A stretch of DNA of 64,000 nucleotides from Solibacillus sp040274725 (GTDB taxonomy: Bacteria > Bacillota > Bacilli > Bacillales_A > Planococcaceae): positions 1-64,000 of the forward strand of contig JBEMAQ010000004.1 in NCBI GenBank assembly GCA_040274725.1. The letters run 5' to 3'. Below, piece by piece: positions 50,910 through 59,763 of the stretch. The notes beneath the pieces were generated by a model. The model made no database searches and was not told where the DNA came from. It saw only the letters and a list, made by a program, of their open reading frames with translations. How positions within the stretch are numbered: position 1 is the first letter of the stretch; every line of letters begins with the position of its first letter. The translations under genes were made by a program, and so were the position numbers.

Positions 50910-51847
50910 GACACATCCTCCTTTAGCCGCGCACGTGGATCAATCCATGCACAAAGTAAATCCGCAATAAAATTAATGATCAAGTAAAACAGCCCGACAA
51001 ATAAAATAAATGCTTGCAACACAAAATAATCACGCGCCGTAATGGCCTCGACGATAAAGCGCCCCATGCCCGGAATGGTAAAAATAATTTCAACAATCGC
51101 CGAACCACCAATCAAGACGCCCGCTGTCATTGCAAGGGATGTAATGAGCGGCACTAATGTCCCTTTAAAAATATGGCGACGCACAATGACATGCTCCGGA
51201 ATCCCGCGTGCACGTGCAAACGTCACAAACGGTTGTCCCAGCTGCTCAATCATATTCGTTCGAATCAGCCGCACATAAAACGGAATGACGCCAATTGCAA
51301 GGACAACAGCCGGTAAAATCATTGTATCAACTGTGCCCCAGCCCATAAGCGGTACTAAATCTAGCTTCAGTGCCACGGTATAAACGAGCACAAACGCGAG
51401 CCAAAAGCTTGGCATCGACGCGACTGAAAAAATCGTCAGCCGCGTCCCTTTATCAAATAGTGAATCCTTTTTCATCGCGCTCAGAATACCGACCGGCACA
51501 CAAACGACGATAATGAGCAGGAATGCAACGGCCGCTAGCTGCATCGTCACGGCGAAGCGGCTAAATAAATCCTCCATGACCGGATTGCTCGTCAAAAATG
51601 ACGTCCCAAAATCAAGCTGCATCGCGCTGCCTAGCCACGACACGTATTGCGTCATAATTGGCTTATTGAGGCCGCGCTCCTCCCGAAGTAACGCGAGCGA
51701 CTCCTCGGTCACGGGAATATTATTTGCACTAAAATACGCCTCGACCGGGTCCACCGGCATAATGCGTACGAGGAAAAACGCAATAAGCGTAATGCCCCAG
51801 AGCGCAATGAGCATACTGAGTAAACGTTTTAGTATATACTGCCCCAT
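50906..51847 (-). CDS. Metal/opine ABC importer permease, NikB/CntB-like
   Basis: 313 residues with the characteristic N-terminus of the DppB/NikB family (YILKRLLSMLIALWGITLIAFFL), an extracytoplasmic loop, and a BPD_transp_1 core containing FARARGIPEHVIVRRHIFKG as the EAA loop. It follows the binding-protein gene by 4 bases. Forms the pore with the NikC-like subunit. Confidence 0.9.
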   Translation of the reverse strand: MGQYILKRLLSMLIALWGITLIAFFLVRIMPVDPVEAYFSANNIPVTEESLALLREERGLNKPIMTQYVSWLGSAMQLDFGTSFLTSNPVMEDLFSRFAVTMQLAAVAFLLIIVVCVPVGILSAMKKDSLFDKGTRLTIFSVASMPSFWLAFVLVYTVALKLDLVPLMGWGTVDTMILPAVVLAIGVIPFYVRLIRTNMIEQLGQPFVTFARARGIPEHVIVRRHIFKGTLVPLITSLAMTAGVLIGGSAIVEIIFTIPGMGRFIVEAITARDYFVLQAFILFVGLFYLIINFIADLLCAWIDPRARLKEDVS

Positions 51848-51851
51848 CTAA

Positions 51852-53441
51852 TCACTTCATTTCATATAAGTTAACCGGTACTTCGTATTGCTGCGGTGAG
51901 AAGCCAAGCGATGTAAATACATCATTAGCGACTAAATAATTTTGACGATACGAAATCGGTAAAAACATTGCCTCATCCTGAATCATCGCTAAAATATTTT
52001 TATATAAAGCCGTGCGCTCTGCCTCATCTGTCGAGCGAATTACTTGTAAAATATCGGCTTCAAGCTCTTTAGCAGATGCCGTCCCAAGCATGGCAAAGTT
52101 GCCAATTTGCTTCTCACCTGTCATCGTGCGCATATACATGTGCGGGTCATACGGTGCACCCCACGTATCGTTGAATACTAAGTTAAAATCGCCAGCTTTT
52201 AAGCGACCGTATAAAATTTGGCTTTCCTCCCCAACAAGCTGCACATCCACGCCTGCCTTCTTCCATTCCCCTTGCATGTATTCAGCGATTGATTTTTGAA
52301 TTTGGTCACTGCTGTTAAATGCAAAGGTCACAGCTAATGCTTGCCCGTCCTTTTCGCGAATTGCTGTCTCTGGATTTAACACCCAGCCGGCTGCCTCTAA
52401 AATTGCAACCGCCTGCTCGACATTGTACGCATACGTCGTTACATCAAGCTCACTGTACGGGAAGCCCGGTGAGAAAAGTGTCGTTGCTGGCTGTTCAAGT
52501 CCATTTAATACATGCTCCACGATCGTGTCGCGGTCTAATAAATATTGGAATGCCTGGCGCACTTCCTTTTGATCCGTCACCGCTGCAAGAGAATTCATCG
52601 CGATTAAGCGCGTAGATAACGGCTCTGAAACTTCTGTAATGTACTTGCCCTGTTCTTTTGATGTATGGAACTCTACGGGCGCAAGCTGGCCGCTACCAAA
52701 AATTAAATCAATATCACCCTTTTCAAGCGCCATCATACGGCTTTGTGAATCGCCCATAACCTGTACAACAACCTTTTCAAGTGCTGGCTTTTCGCCCCAG
52801 TAATTTTCGTTACGTGTAAATTCTGCGTAGCGGTCCTTTTCATAAGCCGATAAAATCCATGGCCCTGTCCCAATTGCCTTTGTAATGCCGTCTGCTGTGT
52901 GGCCACTTTCCGGGAAGCCTGCATCCGCTAGCATGCGTAGTGGACGAATGAGTGCGAGCTCCTGTAAAAATGGATAGTAGGCATTTTTCAAATGAATGGC
53001 TACCTGCATATCTCCTACAACCTCTACTGATTCAATAACTGCCACAACCTCAAGCCAGCTATGCGCATCAATATTCGCAATAACCGTATCAAAATTGCGC
53101 TTTACATTGTCTGCTGTTAGTAACGAGCCGTCTGAATAGTTGACCCCTTCACGCAGTGTAAATGTATAGGTCTTACCGTCCTCCGACATGTCCCAAACCT
53201 CCGCTAGCCCCGGTGCGATTGAGCCGTCATTGTTATACACAACAAGCGGATCATATAGCATCGCCTGTGCGAACATTTCATTCGGTGAATAAAGATGTGG
53301 ATTCACCTCACCACCAATATCCTTTGGCCATGACATCACGAGTACATTATCTTTTTCCTCTGCCTCACTCGCTTCATCTGACTGACAAGCTGCTACTAGC
53401 AGCATCATTGCCGCAAGTAGCAGCATCCCTATTTTTTTCAT
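51852..53441 (-). CDS. Metal/opine-type substrate-binding lipoprotein, NikA/CntA-like
   Basis: 529 residues. The signal peptide ends in the lipobox LLVAAC with the lipid-modified cysteine near residue 19. The mature protein is an SBP_bac_5 (peptide/nickel) binding protein. Family landmarks are GEVNPHLYSPNEMFAQAMLYDPLV, the YTFTLREGVNYSDG motif and IGTGPWILS. Among these, the NPH-Y-P--MFAQ and GTGPW patterns fit NikA/CntA, which bind metal-chelator complexes, better than plain dipeptide binders. Zur boxes upstream of the operon suggest a zinc chelate as cargo. The exact ligand (opine, citrate or histidine complex) is unknown. Confidence 0.88.
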   Translation of the reverse strand: MKKIGMLLLAAMMLLVAACQSDEASEAEEKDNVLVMSWPKDIGGEVNPHLYSPNEMFAQAMLYDPLVVYNNDGSIAPGLAEVWDMSEDGKTYTFTLREGVNYSDGSLLTADNVKRNFDTVIANIDAHSWLEVVAVIESVEVVGDMQVAIHLKNAYYPFLQELALIRPLRMLADAGFPESGHTADGITKAIGTGPWILSAYEKDRYAEFTRNENYWGEKPALEKVVVQVMGDSQSRMMALEKGDIDLIFGSGQLAPVEFHTSKEQGKYITEVSEPLSTRLIAMNSLAAVTDQKEVRQAFQYLLDRDTIVEHVLNGLEQPATTLFSPGFPYSELDVTTYAYNVEQAVAILEAAGWVLNPETAIREKDGQALAVTFAFNSSDQIQKSIAEYMQGEWKKAGVDVQLVGEESQILYGRLKAGDFNLVFNDTWGAPYDPHMYMRTMTGEKQIGNFAMLGTASAKELEADILQVIRSTDEAERTALYKNILAMIQDEAMFLPISYRQNYLVANDVFTSLGFSPQQYEVPVNLYEMK

Positions 53442-53464
53442 TTCATTTCGTTCCTCTCTGTTTA

Positions 53465-54658
53465 TTAATTCACCGAAATTTGTTTCATTTCCACGCTCTT
53501 TTTAGCGGGATAAAAATTGTAAATGACTGCGATGACACCAAGCAGTGAGCACGCCACAAACATCGCCTCGTACGAGAAAAACTGCACGATAAAGCCCATT
53601 AGGAAGCCACCCATTGAAAAGCCGAAGTCATACGACGCCAAAAACACACCTAGTAAAATATGTCGCTGGTCGTTCGGGACAGCGAACGATATGTATGTCG
53701 TCAGTGTTGGATACAGCATCGCCATTGCAATCCCATTAAATACCGCACTGACATAAAGAAATGCAAGCACTGCTGGGAAGCTAGCGAGCAAGCCCGTTCC
53801 AATCACCGAGCTCATTAACACAAGCGCGATAAATTTAGGATGCCAGCGCCCGTCTGACGGGATATATTTACGAAATACAAAGCGGCTCCCGACAACAACA
53901 AATGCCTGAACAAATAAATAAAGTGCCGCATTGCCGATGTTTTCTGTTACTAAAAACAATGGTAAAAAAGCAGACAGCGCACCGAAAATCGCCGCACCAA
54001 TTAGCATCACAACCGCTGATTTCATTAAGCCTGACTGCTTTCTTGACTCCTTCATGGCACCTAGCATTTCGCGCATTGTAAAGGACGCATTCGGCTTTCT
54101 CGTTTTTGGTAATGGTGATTTAATAAAAAATAATAGCGGTAAAAAGGCCAGTACCGTAATAAAGAGCAACAACCATTTCATATCGCCCTGTATCCACAGT
54201 GCAAGCGCAAGTGCAGGTCCGTAAAGACTCGGTAGCACGGTGGATAACGAATACATCGCCATTCCCTGCCCGCGATCCTCATCACGTAGCACCTCACTAA
54301 TGCCAATTTGCATCGCCATTGAGAAAAACGCGGTCACTACACCTTGCAAAATACGCACCGCATATAAGCTTTCCACACCCATTAACACGTAGAGTAACAG
54401 CGCCAATGTATGACCTACGAGCAGCCACTTCATAATCGTCATGACACTATATTTTGCGACCATTTGCCCTGCCCACGGACGCAAAATCATACAAACAAAC
54501 ATATACATCCCCATCAGAATGCCGATTTCTGCCTCACGCATACCATGCTCGGACGCCTGAAGGGGGAAAATAACCGTTAGTACCGAATTGGCCGTAAAAT
54601 AAAACATCGCGAGCCCATACATTTGCAGCATTGATATTGATAGTGGATTATTTTTCAT
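53465..54658 (-). CDS. MFS transporter, probable metallophore exporter (CntE-like)
   Basis: 397 residues with 12 predicted membrane helices and the MFS loop-2/3 pattern (GMYMFVCMILRPWAGQMVAKYS) near residue 60. It is the first gene of the operon, 23 bases before the binding protein, behind two Zur-like boxes. In staphylopine clusters the MFS protein CntE exports the metallophore and the ABC genes re-import it. The same set of transport genes occurs here. A drug-efflux function is the alternative. GGGGAGG precedes the start codon. Confidence 0.85.
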   Translation of the reverse strand: MKNNPLSISMLQMYGLAMFYFTANSVLTVIFPLQASEHGMREAEIGILMGMYMFVCMILRPWAGQMVAKYSVMTIMKWLLVGHTLALLLYVLMGVESLYAVRILQGVVTAFFSMAMQIGISEVLRDEDRGQGMAMYSLSTVLPSLYGPALALALWIQGDMKWLLLFITVLAFLPLLFFIKSPLPKTRKPNASFTMREMLGAMKESRKQSGLMKSAVVMLIGAAIFGALSAFLPLFLVTENIGNAALYLFVQAFVVVGSRFVFRKYIPSDGRWHPKFIALVLMSSVIGTGLLASFPAVLAFLYVSAVFNGIAMAMLYPTLTTYISFAVPNDQRHILLGVFLASYDFGFSMGGFLMGFIVQFFSYEAMFVACSLLGVIAVIYNFYPAKKSVEMKQISVN

Positions 54659-54680
54659 CTATAAACCTCCCCTCACTTTT

Positions 54681-54701
54681 AAAGAGTAATTATTACGATT
54701 T
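54681..54701. promoter_or_regulatory. Zur box 1 of the Nik/Cnt-type operon
   Basis: AAAGAGTAATTATTACGATT plus T. It differs from the Bacillus Zur consensus (TCGTAATnATTACGA with A/T flanks) at two positions. About 22 bases upstream of the MFS start codon. Confidence 0.82.
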
Positions 54702-54771
54702 GAAAAAGTGTAAAATTTTTTACGTGGACAATTTGAAGAGCATCTAATTGTTCACGTATATTTTTAGTTGA

Positions 54772-54792
54772 AAACAGTAATCATTACCATTT
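54772..54792. promoter_or_regulatory. Zur box 2 of the Nik/Cnt-type operon
   Basis: Core GTAATCATTAC with AAACA and CATTT flanks, about three mismatches to consensus, 91 bases upstream of box 1. Paired Zur sites are known in Bacillus zinc-uptake promoters. Confidence 0.6.
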
Positions 54793-54979
54793 GGATAGTA
54801 GCATAGTGTTTTTCTCCTTGTCAATTACTTTTTTGAAATACTATCTATCTTTATTATTTGATTCTCTTATTGTTCGTCGCCTCGACTCCGCAGTACCAAG
54901 CAATGGTTTCCTACACTACTAAGTCTAAAGGCGTACACGCAAATTCTAAATGGTTTTCAAATTTTACTGAATTGATAAC
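54793..54979. other. Intergenic region upstream of the Zur boxes
   Basis: AT-rich DNA between the Zur-controlled operon and the small terminator. An open frame on the plus strand from 54858 has no ribosome binding site and runs through the terminator, so I do not call it. Confidence 0.4.
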
Positions 54980-54980
54980 G

Positions 54981-55009
54981 AAAAGGTACGCACCGAAGTA
55001 CGTACCTTT
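54981..55009. terminator. Terminator after the small membrane ORF
   Basis: A 10-bp stem AAAAGGTACG/CGTACCTTTT with a 10-base loop. On the minus strand it follows the small ORF stop by about 10 bases. Confidence 0.75.
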
Positions 55010-55018
55010 TTACCTACT

Positions 55019-55165
55019 TTACTCATATTTTTTAGCACTAAAAATATGCATTCCAGATAGGACGCATAATAAAAACAGTAAAAGTAATCTCAGCCAATCC
55101 ATCGTAATCCAAAAGTCGCCCCCATTCATAATATCCGTACTTAAACTATACGCATCAATAAACAT
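55019..55165 (-). CDS. Candidate small membrane protein, 48 residues
   Basis: Frame starting MFIDAYSLSTDIMNGGDFW, with a single hydrophobic helix WLRLLLLFLLCVLSGMHIF and a charged end SAKKYE. The start has only a weak AAGG close by. What supports it is the protein-like composition and the intrinsic terminator placed right behind the stop codon. No homologue recognised. Confidence 0.4.
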   Translation of the reverse strand: MFIDAYSLSTDIMNGGDFWITMDWLRLLLLFLLCVLSGMHIFSAKKYE

Positions 55166-55281
55166 ACCTTGATTATAAAATAATCAGAGCGAAATTATGA
55201 ATGAACAAAAACTTAACAAAAAGACCATACTAGAAAATATTTTTCCCTCATGCTAAAACTCCCTTTTTTCCGACAGTAAAG

Positions 55282-56493
55282 TCATTTCATTTGCTCGTCC
55301 TTTACCCCAACCGGCAAATAATACGACAAATTATCCGTAATCATCCCACCAACACGCAAGCCTATTGCACCTGCACGCCCGTTCAGAAGGAAACTACCGA
55401 TTAATAATTCGCCTGTTTGCTCGCCTCTTACACTTTGAAACGTTGCTTTTGGTTGCGGGATGTAGTGCTGGTAAATACTTGTGTACTGCTTATAAGATGT
55501 GTGACAATCCGCTTTTTGCAAATGACCCTGTTTATCATAAATTTCCACCGTATCGCCCTCGCGCCCAAATACAGGCTTTTTCACGTAAGGCATCCCTTTG
55601 CTACGTAGCACACGCTCATCTAAATACGTCGGTAAAAAGTATTCGGCAATCCAGGCATGCTCCTCCTCGCTAAAAAAGGCATGCCGCTCCTCATGCAGAC
55701 CCCAAATGACTGCCTGCACCGCTTTATTTTGCAGTAAAAAAGCAGAAGGTGGGTTCACTATTGTCACAAGCTGCTGCTCAACTAACTCAAGCAGCCAGAC
55801 ACCAATCGGATTGCCGTCTATGTCTAGGTCGTACACCGCATTCTCAATCGGAAACGTTTGACGATACAGCACGTCAATGCGCTGGCCAGCCTCATCAAAT
55901 AGTCCAACACCGCGGCGAATTTGCAGCTGCTTTAGCGGCGTAAATTTCGCACCTGGCACAAACTGCATTAAATAAAGCGCAGTATAATAATCCTCTATAT
56001 GCTCATCATGCGCGGTAAAAACAACATGCGCATCCCTCGGCACACTCTCCTGCACCGCACGCTTTAAACGCTCTTCCATCTGGGCATTCGGGTTACTTCT
56101 TTTAAACTGGCGACAAACACGCTCATTCACAAAAAATAGCTCCTTAATAAACGTCGGCGTATCGGCATTTAGCTCGATGCATTTATAGCTGCCGTTATAC
56201 TCGATGAAATCAAAGCGCGCAATGACCGACTCTGGCTCGATTGTTTTCAGCCGAAGAAAGGCAAGCGTCTCCACCGGGTAGCCCATGTCGAGCAATGTCT
56301 CATCTTCTACATTTCTCAACAAATGCGCTATTTTAAAGAAAATTTGCCCCGCTCGCTCCGTTGCAAGCCGAATCTTCTCTACCTGTGCTCGCGTCAGTGC
56401 GTGCACATCATAAAGCGCATATTCCTCCCCATATAAATCTGGCCAAAATTGCTCGATTCCCGCATAAAATTGTTGGCGCTGTTCTTTATACAT
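55282..56493 (-). CDS. Glutathionylspermidine synthase-like ATP-grasp ligase (YgiC/YjfC family)
   Basis: 403-residue ATP-grasp enzyme of the GSP_synth family: RFDFIEYNGSYKCIELNADTP (metal/ATP loop), FGREGDTVEIYD (glycine-rich ATP clamp) and the C-terminal FLLNGRAGAIGLRVGG. True glutathionylspermidine synthetase has an extra amidase domain and needs glutathione. This short form belongs to YgiC/YjfC-like ligases, whose substrate is not established; they form an amide bond, perhaps on a protein or polyamine. It is last in a cluster with a lipoprotein, a DUF350 membrane protein and a 146-residue protein, which may include its target. Confidence 0.87.
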   Translation of the reverse strand: MYKEQRQQFYAGIEQFWPDLYGEEYALYDVHALTRAQVEKIRLATERAGQIFFKIAHLLRNVEDETLLDMGYPVETLAFLRLKTIEPESVIARFDFIEYNGSYKCIELNADTPTFIKELFFVNERVCRQFKRSNPNAQMEERLKRAVQESVPRDAHVVFTAHDEHIEDYYTALYLMQFVPGAKFTPLKQLQIRRGVGLFDEAGQRIDVLYRQTFPIENAVYDLDIDGNPIGVWLLELVEQQLVTIVNPPSAFLLQNKAVQAVIWGLHEERHAFFSEEEHAWIAEYFLPTYLDERVLRSKGMPYVKKPVFGREGDTVEIYDKQGHLQKADCHTSYKQYTSIYQHYIPQPKATFQSVRGEQTGELLIGSFLLNGRAGAIGLRVGGMITDNLSYYLPVGVKDEQMK

Positions 56494-56499
56494 CGTAAC

Positions 56500-56940
56500 T
56501 CACTCCAAATCCGTCACATACATTACATACACGCCGCGGTCCTCATCAATTTCTGTCGACGTGACGAGCATTTGCCCAACTGATGGCACCTCAACAATAT
56601 CCTTAAGTAAATAACGCATCACGTCAAAATGCGTCGCACAGGAAATGCGGTCAACTAGCGGATAACCAGCATGGGCGCTTCTAAACTCAATATGTATTCC
56701 TTGGCCGCGAAAGCTTTGCTCGCCCTCACCGCGCACATTACTTCCTAGTTCCTTTAACACGACAACCTCTGCACCCGCCTCCATCTCATTGGACAGGCGC
56801 TCATATTGCTTACCTTGCATAATAAAATACGTACAAAGTTGCCGTGCATAAAACTCATCGGCACCTACATCATTTGCGTCATACTCATAAAATGGCTCCA
56901 TATAGCCTACTTTTTCAATATAATAAATCAGCTTCTTCAT
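56500..56940 (-). CDS. Protein of unknown function in the ATP-grasp/DUF350 cluster
   Basis: 146 residues, soluble, no recognised domain; begins MKKLIYYIEKVGYMEPFYEY and ends YVMYVTDLE. By position it corresponds to the YjfK (DUF2491)-like gene of the E. coli yjf cluster, but it is shorter and I cannot confirm homology. AGGAGG lies 6 bases before the ATG at 56940. It follows DUF350 by 10 bases and precedes the ATP-grasp gene by 6. Confidence 0.65.
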   Translation of the reverse strand: MKKLIYYIEKVGYMEPFYEYDANDVGADEFYARQLCTYFIMQGKQYERLSNEMEAGAEVVVLKELGSNVRGEGEQSFRGQGIHIEFRSAHAGYPLVDRISCATHFDVMRYLLKDIVEVPSVGQMLVTSTEIDEDRGVYVMYVTDLE

Positions 56941-56950
56941 ATGCATCCTC

Positions 56951-57349
56951 CTAGTACGTTAAGCATTTTGCCACAATCCAACCGACTGCAAGTGATAGCG
57001 CAAGTAGCATCGTACCGACTGCACGGTTATCCTCCTCAATCGCCTGCTGAATGCTATAGCGCACGGTCAGCACTTCTGCGAGGAAGAACACGATAATTTG
57101 CGCAAGTATGCCAATCGCACCCCAAATGACCATATCCAGCAGTGAGACGGAATACTCCACAGCCGCACCTAATACGAGTGCAAGCCCGACGACCTTGCCA
57201 CCTAGAAGCATCGCCGCGGCAACATTTTTCTTGGCAATTAACCGAAACTCGTTAATTTTCGGTGTGCTCATCGCAAACAGTAGCATCCCGATTACGAGCA
57301 AGCTTAGCGATACACCTAAATATGCTAAAAAATTTAAATAAACATTCAT
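56951..57349 (-). CDS. DUF350 membrane protein (YjfL-like)
   Basis: 132 residues with four hydrophobic helices forming two DUF350 repeats (about 5-65 and 75-130); the second has MVIWGAIGILAQIIVFFLAEVL. DUF350 proteins are small membrane proteins of unknown function that co-occur with YjfC/YgiC ligases and PspA-like genes. It sits 11 bases after the lipoprotein gene. A membrane platform for the system is likely. Confidence 0.85.
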   Translation of the reverse strand: MNVYLNFLAYLGVSLSLLVIGMLLFAMSTPKINEFRLIAKKNVAAAMLLGGKVVGLALVLGAAVEYSVSLLDMVIWGAIGILAQIIVFFLAEVLTVRYSIQQAIEEDNRAVGTMLLALSLAVGWIVAKCLTY

Positions 57350-57360
57350 TTTTTTCTCTC

Positions 57361-57666
57361 CTATCCACCATAGCTTTTTGAGCCCGTACCAAAGCCCGAG
57401 CTTGCCTTTGCCTTATAGCTTGCATAATCACGATTACTTTGAAGTGCGGATTTACTTTGAAAATAACGACCGGCATAATAGTACGCGCCGTAATGGCTTG
57501 AACGACTTTCATCGCATTGCCACACCCCGTCCTCCTCCGACCATTCCCAGTTACGACAACTTTCATCAGTTGGCTTTGCTGGTAGATTTGTTGTAGAAGT
57601 GCCACAACCAGCAAGTAGCGCCGCAGCTGCCGAGATGCCAACCATTACCTTTTTTGTTTTTTCCAT
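57361..57666 (-). CDS. Small lipoprotein of the ATP-grasp/DUF350 cluster (YgiB/YjfM-like)
   Basis: 101 residues. The signal peptide ends in the lipobox LLAGC with the modified cysteine at residue 21. After a short acidic region with two cysteines the rest is Ser/Tyr/Gly-rich, ending SSGFGTGSKSYGG. From memory, the UPF0441 protein YgiB also ends with a glycine- and serine-rich tail next to its partner ligase YgiC. A natural inference is that the tail is the ligase substrate. First gene of the cluster. Confidence 0.75.
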   Translation of the reverse strand: MEKTKKVMVGISAAAALLAGCGTSTTNLPAKPTDESCRNWEWSEEDGVWQCDESRSSHYGAYYYAGRYFQSKSALQSNRDYASYKAKASSGFGTGSKSYGG

Positions 57667-57758
57667 ATGTACTAGCCTCCCTTCCTACACTATACGACGT
57701 AAATTGTAAAAAAGATTCATTAAATCCCATATTTATACACGCTAATAGTAGATAAAAA

Positions 57759-57786
57759 AAGCATGAGCGATTTGTTGCCCATGCTT
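57759..57786 (-). terminator. Terminator of the TDT transporter gene
   Basis: On the minus strand AAGCATG/CATGCTT forms a 7-bp stem and is followed by T6. Confidence 0.8.
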
Positions 57787-57846
57787 CTCATCTAAATAGT
57801 TATTTCATTGCATCCAATAAACCTAATCGAATCCTGTCCTACACTT

Positions 57847-58785
57847 TTAATGATGATATTTCGCCACAAATCGTACTTGCGGCATTACTATTTTTTTCAA
57901 AAATATTAGGTAGCGCACAACAACATACAGTACTATCACAAGCGCAATGACAAACTCGGCATTTGCTAAAGCTTGCAGTAGCATGTAATCTGTCAGCTCG
58001 GCCATACGCGCAGCTGCCGTTGCACTAATAACCAGTGGGAATGTGAATGCCGCAAAGCTTGGGTAAAATGGAAGTGCCACGAGTTTTGGCAATTTACTCA
58101 CCGCTACTACATACAGAATTTGCGAGAGCACAAATAAACCCACAACAAACGTGCTATTCAAATGCGTAGTTATTTGTAGATAACCTACTAAACAAAGTGA
58201 ACCCGGTGCTGCAACAATTGTAATAAGTGGTTTCACGCCTTCTTCTAATGTTTGTTGGCGTAAACGCACAATGACAACAGGTAGTAACATGACATAACTA
58301 ATGAATACAACGTAAAAAATCACCTGGCTAATCATCGGAAATACGGTACCGGCTGTTACTGGCACAATGCCTAAGCCAACAAATAAAATAAACCAACTGG
58401 GATAAATCGCAGAAAGTGTTAGCTGTTTTTTCCACATAAAGCGTTGAATAAAGTAAGCAATAAGTGCGAGCTGTATGATAAAGGCAGCAGTCCATACGAC
58501 ATAAGCAAATACGCTGAACTGTGCAAGAATGCTCGCAAACACCATTATCCCCATTGTAAATGTAGGCGCAACAGAAGCCACAACAGGATTTTGTAAATCC
58601 TGTTTGACAGTGCTCCATGCAAAAATGATTTTGGCTGTGAGTAATCCCCACGTGATGACGCCTAAGTAGAAAAAGAGTTCACTCAAAAATTGTTGCTCAA
58701 ATATCGTGGCAAGGTTTGTTATAGAAAATAAAGCAAGCATTAAGCCGCTCATTGGAATTGGAATTTGTTTTATTAACTGTCTCAT
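57847..58785 (-). CDS. TDT-family (TehA/SLAC1-like) transporter
   Basis: 312 residues with about ten membrane helices and the TDT fold (PIPMSGLMLALFSITNLATIF at the N-terminus, a GxxxP/TTHLNSTFVVG region later). Such channels or carriers handle dicarboxylates, sulfite or tellurite. It is divergent from a LysR regulator over 115 bases, the usual sign that the regulator controls it. The substrate is unknown. Confidence 0.85.
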   Translation of the reverse strand: MRQLIKQIPIPMSGLMLALFSITNLATIFEQQFLSELFFYLGVITWGLLTAKIIFAWSTVKQDLQNPVVASVAPTFTMGIMVFASILAQFSVFAYVVWTAAFIIQLALIAYFIQRFMWKKQLTLSAIYPSWFILFVGLGIVPVTAGTVFPMISQVIFYVVFISYVMLLPVVIVRLRQQTLEEGVKPLITIVAAPGSLCLVGYLQITTHLNSTFVVGLFVLSQILYVVAVSKLPKLVALPFYPSFAAFTFPLVISATAAARMAELTDYMLLQALANAEFVIALVIVLYVVVRYLIFLKKIVMPQVRFVAKYHH

Positions 58786-58899
58786 GATGATACTCTCCCT
58801 TTTGTTTTGCTACTGTTAGCTTAAACCGCTTTTAGTTATAACGGAAATATATATTTGTTATACTAATTATTAAATAACTTAATAATTTAGGAGGGATTT

Positions 58900-59712
58900 A
58901 TGTTGATGGATATGTTGCGGATTTTTACGAAGGTGTATGAATGCCAAAACTTTTCGCGCGCCGCGGAGCTACTATTTATTTCACAGCCGACCATTTCACT
59001 GAAAATGAAACAGCTTGAACAGCAGTTAGATGTCCAGTTGTTTGTGCGCCAAGGGGCAAAGAGTGTGCAGACGACCGAGCAGGCCGATATGTTGTATAAG
59101 CGCGCAAAGGAAATGCTGCGCTTTTGGGAGGAGACGACGCTGGCTTTGCAGGATGCCGAGCCTACTACACTCACGATTGCCTGTTCAAATACGTTCGGTG
59201 TTTATTATGTACCAAGTTGTGTCGCGGAATTGACTGACGCATTTCCATCTGTGCGGCTAACACTCAATTTAATGAACTCTGAGGAGGCTGTGCACGCACT
59301 GCGTCAGGACGCGGCGGATGTTGCACTTATTGAAAAACCGATTGCGACAGATGGACTTACGAAAGAATTACTATTTCGTGATGAGCTTGTACTCGCTGGT
59401 TCAGGAGAGCGCTGGCTTATGCGTGAAGAGCATTCGGGGGTTCATTATTTCAACGAGCTGTATTTAGTGGAAAACGGTCTTACACCGCATAAAATTTACG
59501 CAAATAATGCCGAACTCATTCGCCAATTACTCCATCAGCAGGTTGGTCAAACCATCTTACCGAAAGTTGCGGTAACGGATGTTCCCTACCAACGATTACC
59601 TGGAAAATATAAACGCAACATGTATCTTGTTGCACAGCAAAAGCAAAATCAGTTTCTCATGGAAATAGTCACGTGGCTTGTACTGCATTTTCAGCAGCGA
59701 TATAACGACTAA
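58900..59712 (+). CDS. LysR-family regulator, short form
   Basis: 270 residues, about 20-30 shorter than most LysR proteins. The helix-turn-helix (NFSRAAELLFISQPTISLKMKQLEQQL) and the effector domain (about 85-265, PTTLTIACSNTFGVYY) are complete; the shortening is in the C-terminal part of the effector domain. AGGAGGG precedes the ATG at 58900 by 4 bases; the ATG at 58906 is equally possible. It is divergent from the TDT transporter and likely regulates it. Confidence 0.87.
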   Translation: MLMDMLRIFTKVYECQNFSRAAELLFISQPTISLKMKQLEQQLDVQLFVRQGAKSVQTTEQADMLYKRAKEMLRFWEETTLALQDAEPTTLTIACSNTFGVYYVPSCVAELTDAFPSVRLTLNLMNSEEAVHALRQDAADVALIEKPIATDGLTKELLFRDELVLAGSGERWLMREEHSGVHYFNELYLVENGLTPHKIYANNAELIRQLLHQQVGQTILPKVAVTDVPYQRLPGKYKRNMYLVAQQKQNQFLMEIVTWLVLHFQQRYND

Positions 59713-59763
59713 ATCAGAAAATAGAGACTACACTAAAATGCTCGCACAGCCTCTATTGCCCAG

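Noticed and set aside
54858..55172. Plus-strand open frame of 104 codons
   Set aside because: No ribosome binding site; it passes through an intrinsic terminator and opposes the small membrane ORF.
55282..56493. True bifunctional glutathionylspermidine synthetase/amidase
   Set aside because: At 403 residues it has only the ATP-grasp synthetase-like part and lacks the amidase domain; bacilli generally lack glutathione.
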